5,226 nucleotides of DNA from an uncultured Planctomycetaceae bacterium (GTDB taxonomy: Bacteria > Planctomycetota > Planctomycetia > Pirellulales > JACPPG01): NCBI GenBank assembly GCA_945957305.1, contig CAMFLN010000312.1:1-5226 (forward strand), in the 5' to 3' direction. The position numbers and the translations under genes are program-made. Below the pieces are notes generated by a model. It ran no database searches, had not been told where the DNA came from, and saw nothing but the letters and a program-made list of their open reading frames with translations. Shown here in pieces: positions 1 to 5,226 of this stretch; position 1 is the stretch's first letter, and every line of letters starts with the position of its first letter.

Positions 1-355
1 GCTCTTCCAAGGAATCGATCTGCACGGCCTGAAAGGCACAGAAATCCCAATCGCCATCGACGATCAGGTCGAGCTTGTTGCGCTGTTTTTGCGGGTCGAA
101 TTCGCCGTCGAACCAGGTGATGTCGACGCCTAGAAGATTTCCCCACAACTCGGCGGTGTCTTTGCCTAGCTTGCACCACGTGCTCTGTAGCCCGGCGTTG
201 CCCATGGCGGCGCGGAGTCGTTTGCGATCCCCCGTCTCGCTGGTGGCGGATGGTGCGGTGCAACCTGCGGCCAGCGCAGCGAGCCCAAAGCCGGTCCCCG
301 CCGTGGCCTGCAAGAAATCTCTGCGCGACGAGGCTTGTTCTTCACGACGGATCAC
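1..355 (-). CDS. Sugar ABC transporter substrate-binding protein, Tat lipoprotein, 3' end outside window
   Basis: This is the N-terminal 118 residues of an exported solute-binding protein, read on the minus strand from a GTG codon at 355-353. Seen: a basic N-terminus, a twin-arginine motif SRRDFLQ (residues 10-16), a short hydrophobic Gly/Ala-rich segment (about 17-30) and LAAGC ending at Cys32, which fits a lipoprotein cleavage site (A-A-G-C, with Leu at -4, so a slightly loose lipobox). After a short linker the mature part includes STWCKLGKDTAELWG, LGVDITWFDGEFD, QRNKLDL and DWDFCAFQAVQ. This pattern resembles the first lobe of Peripla_BP_4 / RbsB-like sugar-binding proteins, which bind a sugar outside the membrane and deliver it to an ABC permease. 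The start is fixed by AAGGAG six bases upstream; an in-frame TGA lies just before that, and no ATG precedes Met50. A start at that ATG (205-203) would lose the whole signal peptide. The ligand cannot be told, and the permease and ATPase are not in view. Confidence 0.72.
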   Translation of the reverse strand, partial: MIRREEQASSRRDFLQATAGTGFGLAALAAGCTAPSATSETGDRKRLRAAMGNAGLQSTWCKLGKDTAELWGNLLGVDITWFDGEFDPQKQRNKLDLIVDGDWDFCAFQAVQIDSLEE

Positions 356-361
356 GATCCA

Positions 362-367
362 CTCCTT
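362..367 (-). promoter_or_regulatory. Shine-Dalgarno site AAGGAG for the GTG start at 355
   Basis: The minus strand reads AAGGAG, six bases, then GTG. This near-perfect site with good spacing decides the start of the Tat lipoprotein gene in favour of GTG over the internal ATG at 205. Confidence 0.75.
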
Positions 368-662
368 GCAATGCGAATGTGGGCGGCGGGCTCAGGCGCT
401 TAGCCACAGCGTCGGATTCAGGCAACGCTTCGAGATTCCCCCCGGAAGCTCACTGGCGACGGTGCAAACCGCCACTCTAAACGCGCATTCGCAGGGCGGC
501 AAGCGACGCCGTGGCAGTTCATTTACAACTTGCCGTATGAATCGCGGTACGCGCTCAGCCTTGCCCGGCGCATTGCTTGCAGTAGTCCTGTTTCTCGCCT
601 AGTTTAAGCCGCGGGCAGAACGCGAGTTTGTCGGCAGCAGCGCCAGAAACTATTCGTCCATC

Positions 663-667
663 AGGAG
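663..667 (+). promoter_or_regulatory. Shine-Dalgarno site AGGAG for the SMP-30-like gene
   Basis: AGGAG lies ten bases before the ATG at 678, slightly wide spacing but within the usual range. It supports this ATG, which also opens a proper signal peptide. Confidence 0.6.
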
Positions 668-677
668 CAGACCAGCG

Positions 678-1628
678 ATGAGAAAAACACCGAGTACCCT
701 GATTGTCGGACTGGTTTTGGGGGCCTCGCTTGCCGCGCAAGCCGCGGAGCAAGAACTCCCTGCTACGGCCAAAGCCGTCAAGCTGTTCGAGGTTCCGCAC
801 TACTGCGAAGGAGTTGTATTCGACCATGCCGGGCGAGGGTACGTCAGCGAAGGGGAAACGATCGTCCAGTTCACGCTCGATGGCAAGCACAGCAACTGGG
901 CCGTGACTGGTGCGCCCAACGGGCACAAGGTCTTGGCCGACGGCACACACTTGGTGTGCGATGCCAGCCGACATGCCGTGCTGCGGCTATCGGCGGATGG
1001 CAAGCTCCTGGAACCAGCGTCGACCGAATGCAACGGGAAGTCGCTACGTGGTCCCAACGACCTATCACTCGATACGAGGCACGGTGGCTTCTACTTTACC
1101 GACCCCGGCGAGTCGAGCGTCGACAATCCGATCGGCACTGTGCATTACGTCGATAGCCATGGGATAACGCATCTGTGCGACGGCGGGCTCGCCTTTCCCA
1201 ATGGCGTCGTCCTGACGCCGGACGGGAAGCATTTGTACGTAGGCGAGAGTCAAAAGAATCGGGTGCACGTCTATGACGTCGAAGCTCCGGGCAAGCTAGT
1301 CAAACGCCGCTTGCTGGCCGACCTTCCCAAGAAGGATCCGGCCCGCGGGCAGATCGACAATCAACCCGATGGCATGTGCCTGGATGCGGCCGGCAATCTT
1401 TATGTGGCGCACTACGGCATGCGAGAAGTGCAGGTGCTCAGCCCTGAGGGGAAGTTGATCGCCCGCTATCCGGGAGGAAACCTGACCACGAGCAACGTGG
1501 CCTTTGGCGGGCCGAAGATGGATCAACTTTTCGTCACCGGCGGCTTGGGTGAGGAAAAGGGGGGCGGCGGGCTGTTCCGCCTCGACCTGGGCGTCAAAGG
1601 CCTGGTCGTTTTGCCGGCAAAGAAATGA
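678..1628 (+). CDS. Exported SMP-30/gluconolactonase/LRE family protein
   Basis: This is a complete 316-residue protein with an N-terminal Sec-type signal peptide: a basic MRKT start, a hydrophobic core to about residue 20, and an A-Q-A-A cleavage region near 21-23. The rest is a six-bladed beta-propeller of the SMP-30 type, seen as repeated short strands such as VVFDHAGRGYVSEG, LRLSADGKL, GGFYFTD, VVLTPDGKHLYVGES and MCLDAAGNLYVAHYG. Putative metal and substrate ligands are in the expected places: Glu44 in CEGVVFD, Asn127-Asp128 in GPNDLS, Asn175 in FPNGVVL and Asp231 in QPDGMCLD, matching the Glu/Asn/Asn/Asp set of the family. Known members hydrolyse sugar lactones or related esters using a divalent metal. 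The true substrate here is unknown, and a secreted location suggests an extracellular or periplasmic sugar-derived ligand. The length is typical. Its stop lies 17 bp from the stop of the convergent minus-strand gene. I am sure of the family, not of gluconolactonase activity. Confidence 0.88.
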   Translation: MRKTPSTLIVGLVLGASLAAQAAEQELPATAKAVKLFEVPHYCEGVVFDHAGRGYVSEGETIVQFTLDGKHSNWAVTGAPNGHKVLADGTHLVCDASRHAVLRLSADGKLLEPASTECNGKSLRGPNDLSLDTRHGGFYFTDPGESSVDNPIGTVHYVDSHGITHLCDGGLAFPNGVVLTPDGKHLYVGESQKNRVHVYDVEAPGKLVKRRLLADLPKKDPARGQIDNQPDGMCLDAAGNLYVAHYGMREVQVLSPEGKLIARYPGGNLTTSNVAFGGPKMDQLFVTGGLGEEKGGGGLFRLDLGVKGLVVLPAKK

Positions 1629-1645
1629 CCACCGCGAATGCGCAG

Positions 1646-2554
1646 CTAAGGGGCAATCTGGGTAGCCTGCTGGCGATATGCTTCGCACAAGTGAGCACCG
1701 ATTTCCATGGCCAGCAAGTTCGCGCGGTTCATGACATGACGAGCGCTGCGCCCGCCAAGCCCCTTTAAGACTCCCTCGAGAACCGCCAAGTGGAGTTCCA
1801 AGGTCTGGGCCGGCGAGACATTGGCCGTGGCGAGCAACTGCGCCAGGGCGTGCATCTCGACCGCCAGATTACCCGAGCCCATCATCACGTAGGTGCGCAG
1901 CAGCTCGCGATAGTGCGCTTCGAGTTGGGGCGGTAGCGGAATCCGGGCAGGTTCTACTGACGCACCTGCGGACGTTAACGGAACAGCACCAGCGAGCGAA
2001 TCCAGCTCGCGCACCAGTCCCCGCTGCTCGCTAACAAGCTGAACGGCGTCGGACTGTTCGAGTTCCAATCGATGTTGGTCGGCTTGCGCTAAACGCCGAT
2101 TCTCGCGCAGCAAGTAATGTCGCTCGATCGCGCGGGCAACGACCCAAATCAAGGTGCGCGTCGTCGTCGAGGGCACGCACAGATAGGCATCAGCGCGGGC
2201 TTCGAGGCAGAGCGCCGTCATTTCGGCTTCGTCTTGCTCGCCCAGTACAACGAGAGGATCCTCGCACCCGGCCGTACGCAGCGCATCCGCCAGGGCCAGG
2301 GCATCGAGTTCCTCAGGACGATGGCTGACAAGCACGGCGTCGAAAACGTCATCACGCAGCCGTCCCAGTCCCGCGGCAAAGCCGATCGCTTCTTCGAGCA
2401 CGACGTCCGAGGCACTGTCGGCAGCCAGGGCTTCGGCCAACCAGCCACCGGTGCGCTCGTACGTGGTGACGTACAAGATTCGCATCCGCGGCGGCAATAC
2501 GCCGACCCGCGGTACAAACATCTTTTTCGGTGAGCCTTTGAGGGCCGGATGCAC
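1646..2554 (-). CDS. KaiA-like protein: pseudo-receiver, coiled coil and KaiA/RsbU-type C-terminal bundle
   Basis: This is a 302-residue, apparently cytoplasmic protein with no signal peptide. Residues about 24-146 follow a CheY-like alternating pattern (MRILYVTTYE; FDAVLVSHRPEE; PLVVLGEQDEAE; ADAYLCVPS), but every phosphotransfer residue is replaced: the acidic pair by Thr30-Thr31, the phospho-Asp by Ser77, the switch Thr by Gly105 and the Lys by Val127. Residues about 143-187 are charged and Leu-rich, likely a coiled coil. A Pro/Ala linker (188-210) follows. Residues about 211-297 form a helical domain with HYRELLRTYV, ATANVSP, LELHLAVLE, GGRS and AHLCEAYR. Recalled cyanobacterial KaiA has YREIVLSYF, FFADVP, VEIHMELMD, EGRS and AHLCEMYR in the same order, and RsbU N-terminal domains are also related. 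These bundles bind partner proteins (KaiC/KaiB, or RsbT). The GTG start at 2554 has an AGGA site eight bases upstream; Met24 is an alternative start at the domain edge but lacks a ribosome site. The partner and role here are unknown. Gene reality is near certain, the C-terminal family likely. Confidence 0.75.
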   Translation of the reverse strand: MHPALKGSPKKMFVPRVGVLPPRMRILYVTTYERTGGWLAEALAADSASDVVLEEAIGFAAGLGRLRDDVFDAVLVSHRPEELDALALADALRTAGCEDPLVVLGEQDEAEMTALCLEARADAYLCVPSTTTRTLIWVVARAIERHYLLRENRRLAQADQHRLELEQSDAVQLVSEQRGLVRELDSLAGAVPLTSAGASVEPARIPLPPQLEAHYRELLRTYVMMGSGNLAVEMHALAQLLATANVSPAQTLELHLAVLEGVLKGLGGRSARHVMNRANLLAMEIGAHLCEAYRQQATQIAP

Positions 2555-2562
2555 GCAAGGTA

Positions 2563-2566
2563 TCCT
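2563..2566 (-). promoter_or_regulatory. Shine-Dalgarno site AGGA for the GTG start at 2554
   Basis: The minus strand reads AGGA, eight bases, then GTG. The internal ATG codons at 2521 and 2485 have no comparable purine-rich site, so the longer form is preferred, although its first 23 residues are outside the recognisable domain. Confidence 0.45.
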
Positions 2567-2755
2567 GGTGCTAATAGTAAATCAGGTGTGGGCGTCCGCC
2601 GAGGCAGGGTGGCATGGATCGCTCGCCAGCTCTCGCGGGCCGCATAGCGCTGCGGGACTCTAGCGAGCCCTGGAAAGTGCGTCAATCTCAGCCGGGGCGC
2701 GTGACGCTCGGTCGTGACTGCCAAGCCTGTAGAAACCGGGAAACAGCCAATTCTT

Positions 2756-2762
2756 AGGGTGG
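2756..2762 (+). promoter_or_regulatory. Shine-Dalgarno site AGGGTGG for the larC TTG start
   Basis: AGGGTGG ends six bases before TTG at 2769. The protein from this TTG begins MKIAYLDCLSG, the usual first residues of LarC, so the rare TTG start is well supported. Confidence 0.65.
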
Positions 2763-2768
2763 CTTAGT

Positions 2769-3944
2769 TTGAAAATTGCTTATCTCGATTGCCTGAGCGG
2801 AATCAGCGGCGATATGACTCTCGGCGCCTTGGTGGACGCGGGGGTCGACCTTGCAGCATTGAACGCGGCTGTGGAATCGTTGGGCTTGCCGGGCTGCCGC
2901 CTGGTGGCGCAGGATGTGAAGAAAAATGGGTTCCGCGCCACCCAGGTCACGGTCGAACACGAACCAGAGAATGCCCATCGCCATCTGCATCACATTACGG
3001 CGATGATCGATGACAGCCGCTTGACCGAGCGGCAAAAAGTACTCGCGAAGAAGATTTTTACGAAACTGGGTGAAGCCGAAGCCAAGGTCCATGGCACCAC
3101 GATTCGTAAAGTGCATTTTCACGAAGTCGGAGCCGTCGACTCGATCGCCGATATCGTCGGCGCGGCCGTCGCGTGGGACCTGCTCGGCGTGGAACGCATT
3201 TATGCCTCGCCGATTCCCACCGGGCGTGGCACGATCCAAATCGCGCACGGGCGTGTCAGCGTACCCGCGCCAGCTACCGCCGAGCTCTTGCAAGGAATCC
3301 CCTTGGCCGACTCACAGGTGTCGTGCGAATTGACGACGCCCACCGGCGCCGCGATCGTGGCAACGCTTGTCGATGGCTTTGGGCCGATGCCGGCTATGAC
3401 CGTTTCGCGAATAGGCTACGGCGCCGGACAACGCGACCTGGCCGAGCAGGCCAACGTCTTGCGCGTGTTTGTCGGCGAAGCAAAGGACGATTTTACGAGC
3501 GATCAGGTGTGGGCGCTGGAGACCAATCTCGACGATGTAAGCGGCGAAGTGGTCGGCTATTGCATTACGCGGCTGTGGGGAGCGGGCGCCTTGGATGTGT
3601 ACACGACGGCGATTCAAATGAAGAAAAATCGACCCGGCGTCATGCTCTCGGTGCTTTGCCCGGCCGAACACTTGGAGCAGGTCGAAGGTATTATTTTTAG
3701 AGAGACGGGCACACTCGGCGTGCGGCGCTGGCTCGTCGCCCGCCATAAGCTTGAGCGGCAGCAACATGTGGTTCAGACCGAATGGGGGCCGATTGAGGGC
3801 AAGTTGGGTTGGCTCCCCGGGAGAACGCCAAGTTTTTCGCCCGAATTCGAGTCGTGCCGGCTGGTCGCCGAAAAACAGCAAGTCCCGCTCAAAGCCGTTT
3901 ATGAGGCGGCGCAACGCGCCTTCACTGCAACTGGCGGAAACTAA
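2769..3944 (+). CDS. larC: Nickel pincer cofactor biosynthesis protein LarC (nickel insertase)
   Basis: This is a complete 391-residue LarC (formerly DUF111). LarC inserts nickel into pyridinium-3,5-bisthiocarboxylic acid mononucleotide in a CTP-dependent reaction, the last step of NPN cofactor synthesis after LarB and LarE; the cofactor serves lactate racemase LarA and related epimerases. Seen: the N-terminal signature DCLSGISGDMTLGAL (7-21), a His-rich stretch HRHLHH (70-75), HFHEVGAVDSIADIVG (116-131), the SPIPTGRGTIQIAHG block (147-161), ELTTPTGAAI (187-196) and, in the C-terminal half, ETNLDDVSGE (251-260) and RETGTLGVRR (311-320). The length is normal. The gene starts with TTG behind AGGGTGG. 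In Lactiplantibacillus plantarum larC is split into two frames joined by programmed frameshifting; here both halves lie in one uninterrupted frame. It is followed after 93 bp by pncB in the same direction, which fits because the pathway uses nicotinic acid adenine dinucleotide. larA, larB and larE are not in the window. Confidence 0.95.
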   Translation: MKIAYLDCLSGISGDMTLGALVDAGVDLAALNAAVESLGLPGCRLVAQDVKKNGFRATQVTVEHEPENAHRHLHHITAMIDDSRLTERQKVLAKKIFTKLGEAEAKVHGTTIRKVHFHEVGAVDSIADIVGAAVAWDLLGVERIYASPIPTGRGTIQIAHGRVSVPAPATAELLQGIPLADSQVSCELTTPTGAAIVATLVDGFGPMPAMTVSRIGYGAGQRDLAEQANVLRVFVGEAKDDFTSDQVWALETNLDDVSGEVVGYCITRLWGAGALDVYTTAIQMKKNRPGVMLSVLCPAEHLEQVEGIIFRETGTLGVRRWLVARHKLERQQHVVQTEWGPIEGKLGWLPGRTPSFSPEFESCRLVAEKQQVPLKAVYEAAQRAFTATGGN

Positions 3945-4037
3945 CTCGCCAGCGAACCTTTTTGGATGTCAACGGCGTCCGTAACTGGCATAGTCCTGTG
4001 CACAGTTGAAGTGCCCGAACCAGGAGAACAGATCGTC
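3945..4037 (+). other. larC-pncB intergenic gap
   Basis: This is a 93-bp gap with no terminator-like hairpin followed by a T run, so read-through from larC into pncB is plausible. It holds a 10-bp perfect palindrome CTGTGCACAG at 3996-4005, a length expected by chance several times in a window of this size. Part could be coding if pncB starts at the ATG at 3966. Confidence 0.4.
4022..4026 (+). promoter_or_regulatory. Shine-Dalgarno site AGGAG upstream of pncB
   Basis: AGGAG lies eleven bases before the ATG at 4038, wide but usable. In-frame alternatives are GTG at 4011 and ATG at 3966, neither with a clear ribosome site. The 4038 start puts the conserved TDLYQLSM block at residues 10-17, as expected for the family. 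Confidence 0.5.
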
Positions 4038-5226
4038 ATGCGACCGATTGCCGAGGCGCTGGCGACCGACCTTTATCAATTGTCCATGCTGCAGTGCTAC
4101 GACCATGCACAGATGCGTGGTATCGCAGTATTTGACCTCTTTGTCCGCCGCCTTCCCAAAGCGCGAAATTTCCTGGTTGCCGCGGGTTTGGCCCATGTGC
4201 TCGAATTGCTCGAAACGCTGCACTTCTCCGTTGAAGAGTTGGACTGGCTGCGCACCGAGGGAAGTCTGGCCCCTGATTTCATCGGGCGGCTGGCCGAGTG
4301 GCGATTCACGGGCGATGTGCATGCCATGCCCGAGGGGACGATTTTCTTTGCCAATGAGCCGATTTTGCGGATTACGGCGCCCCTGGCTGAAGCGCAGCTA
4401 GTCGAATCTCGGCTGCTGAACCTGGTGCACTTTCAGACGATGATTGCGTCGAAGGGGGCGCGGTGCGTTTTGGCGGCGCCTGGAAAATCGCTCGTCGATT
4501 TCGGCTTTCGTCGCGCCCATGGCGCCGAGGCGGGAGTTTTGGCTGCCCGCGCGGCGTACTTAGCAGGATTTGCCGGTACCGCCACGGTCGAAGCGGGACG
4601 GCAATTCGGCATGCCACTTTTTGGCACGATGGCACATTCGCTGGTGCAGGCCATCGGGGATGATGCGTCGGCGCTGTTGGCGTTTGCCCGCGCGTGCCCG
4701 GGCAACGTCGTTTATCTGCTCGATACCTTTGACACGGAAGCGGCGGCGCACACGTGCGTTCGCTTGGCGCCGATTTTGCGGCGCGAGAATATCACCTTGC
4801 AGGGCGTGCGGATTGATAGCGGTGACTTGAGCGCTCACGCGCAGGCCGTGCGCAAGATCCTTGATGACGGTGGTTTGACCGAAGTGAAGATCCTGGCAAG
4901 CGGGGGCCTTGATGAGTACGAATTGACGCGATTGATTGCCGATCAGGCGCCGATTGACGCTTTCGGAGTCGGAACATCGCTCGCTACGTCGGCGGATGCG
5001 CCCTATTTGGATATGGTTTATAAACTCGCCCAATATGACGGCCGCCCGACACGCAAGCGCGCGGAAGGAAAAGCAACTTGGCCGGGTCGCAAGCAGGTGT
5101 TTCGCGAGTTTAATGCCGCGGGAAAGATGGTGCGCGACACGCTCTCGCTCGAAGGCCAAGCGCGCAACGGAACTCCTTTGTTGGTGCCCGTGATGCGCGG
5201 GGGAAAACGTCTCGCCCCTGCAGAAT
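4038..5226 (+). CDS. pncB: Nicotinate phosphoribosyltransferase, 3' end outside window
   Basis: The first 396 residues of a nicotinate phosphoribosyltransferase are present; the frame is open to the window end, and family members are usually about 430-480 residues, so only a short tail should be missing. The enzyme joins nicotinate to PRPP, driven by ATP, giving nicotinate mononucleotide for NAD synthesis (Preiss-Handler route) in the cytoplasm. Motifs in order: TDLYQLSM (10-17), FANEPILRITAPLAEAQLVE (104-123), NLVHFQTMIASKGAR (128-142), DFGFRRAHGAEAG (154-166), GFAGTATVEAG (177-187), GTMAHSLV (196-203, whose His200 aligns with the His that is phosphorylated in the family), YLLDTFDT (226-233), RIDSGDL (258-264), ILASGGLDE (285-293) and FGVGTSLATS (309-318). 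No frameshift is seen. It follows larC in the same direction at 93 bp, probably co-transcribed. A start at ATG 3966 would add 24 residues without family resemblance. Confidence 0.94.
   Translation, partial: MRPIAEALATDLYQLSMLQCYDHAQMRGIAVFDLFVRRLPKARNFLVAAGLAHVLELLETLHFSVEELDWLRTEGSLAPDFIGRLAEWRFTGDVHAMPEGTIFFANEPILRITAPLAEAQLVESRLLNLVHFQTMIASKGARCVLAAPGKSLVDFGFRRAHGAEAGVLAARAAYLAGFAGTATVEAGRQFGMPLFGTMAHSLVQAIGDDASALLAFARACPGNVVYLLDTFDTEAAAHTCVRLAPILRRENITLQGVRIDSGDLSAHAQAVRKILDDGGLTEVKILASGGLDEYELTRLIADQAPIDAFGVGTSLATSADAPYLDMVYKLAQYDGRPTRKRAEGKATWPGRKQVFREFNAAGKMVRDTLSLEGQARNGTPLLVPVMRGGKRLAPAE

Larger units (their letters stand above)
356..677. other. Divergent intergenic region, no gene seen
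   Basis: This is the spacer between the lipoprotein gene on the minus strand and the SMP-30-like gene on the plus strand. Apart from the two ribosome binding sites (362-367 minus, 663-667 plus) I see no coding sequence with family resemblance; open frames here have Arg/Ser/Pro-rich shadow composition. There is no convincing sigma-70 promoter pair and no strong hairpin. A short CGCG-GTA-CGCG palindrome at 543-553 is the only symmetrical element noticed, and it could be chance. Both genes' promoters should lie here by position. Confidence 0.6.
2555..2768. other. Divergent spacer between the KaiA-like gene and larC
   Basis: This 214-bp region lies between two divergent starts and should hold both promoters. 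The only AT-rich run is at 2571-2583. On the minus strand it contains TACTAT (2579-2574), a weak -10-like hexamer just ahead of the AGGA site, with no good -35 partner. No inverted repeat strong enough to call an operator or riboswitch was found. No coding sequence with family resemblance is present. Confidence 0.45.

Noticed and set aside
75..602. Long plus-strand open frame across the lipoprotein start and the divergent spacer
   Set aside because: It is Arg/Ser/Pro-rich with no family resemblance, has no clear ribosome site, and is antisense to the much better supported Tat lipoprotein gene.
1629..1645. Possible bidirectional terminator between the convergent stops
   Set aside because: The 17-bp gap and flanks show no stable stem with a T run on either strand.
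2581..2594. 14-base direct match ATCAGGTGTGGGCG shared with 3502-3515 in larC
   Set aside because: It is a single short match, one copy within coding sequence, with no flanking similarity; most likely coincidence.
2218..2724. 168-codon minus-strand open frame overlapping the KaiA-like gene
   Set aside because: It lies in another frame of the same strand, lacks domain resemblance and conflicts with the receiver-like frame.
3312..3914. 200-codon minus-strand open frame inside larC
   Set aside because: It is a shadow of larC on the opposite strand in a GC-rich genome, with no recognisable domain.
3996..4005. Perfect palindrome CTGTGCACAG upstream of pncB
   Set aside because: A 10-bp palindrome is expected several times by chance in about 5 kb, and the symmetry does not extend further.
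4560..5159. 199-codon minus-strand open frame inside pncB
   Set aside because: It is antisense to clearly conserved PncB motifs, with Arg/Gln-rich composition typical of a shadow frame.

Overview
The window is GC-rich by eye and gene-dense. It holds five protein-coding genes, two of them cut by the window edges, and no RNA gene, CRISPR array or mobile element that I can see. Several features suggest a planctomycete: a Tat-exported lipoprotein sugar-binding protein, a secreted SMP-30/gluconolactonase-type beta-propeller, frequent GTG/TTG starts behind good Shine-Dalgarno sites, and a degenerate response-regulator protein. This is an inference without any database search (about 0.6 confident). 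Another GC-rich Gram-negative phylum is possible.

Layout. Positions 1-355 (minus) hold the N-terminal third or so of a Tat-type lipoprotein substrate-binding protein of a sugar ABC transporter; its 3' end lies outside the window. A roughly 320-bp divergent spacer separates it from an exported SMP-30/gluconolactonase-like protein (678-1628, plus). Converging on that gene, with only 17 bp between the stops, is a 302-residue minus-strand protein (1646-2554). It has a receiver-like domain without phosphorylation residues, then a coiled coil, then a C-terminal helical domain that closely resembles the KaiA C-terminal / RsbU N-terminal bundle. A second divergent spacer (2555-2768) precedes larC (2769-3944, plus). 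A 93-bp gap then leads to a nicotinate phosphoribosyltransferase gene, pncB (4038 to the window end, plus, 3' truncated).

How the genes may work together. LarC inserts nickel in the last step of nickel-pincer nucleotide (NPN) cofactor synthesis, a pathway that starts from nicotinic acid adenine dinucleotide. PncB makes nicotinate mononucleotide, the direct precursor of that dinucleotide, so the larC-pncB pair makes metabolic sense as a co-oriented unit. The sugar-binding lipoprotein and the lactonase-like protein could both act on sugars outside the cytoplasm. The most unusual item is the KaiA-like protein. Its domain order (pseudo-receiver, linker, KaiA/RsbU-type bundle) matches cyanobacterial KaiA, but its neighbours are not kai genes.
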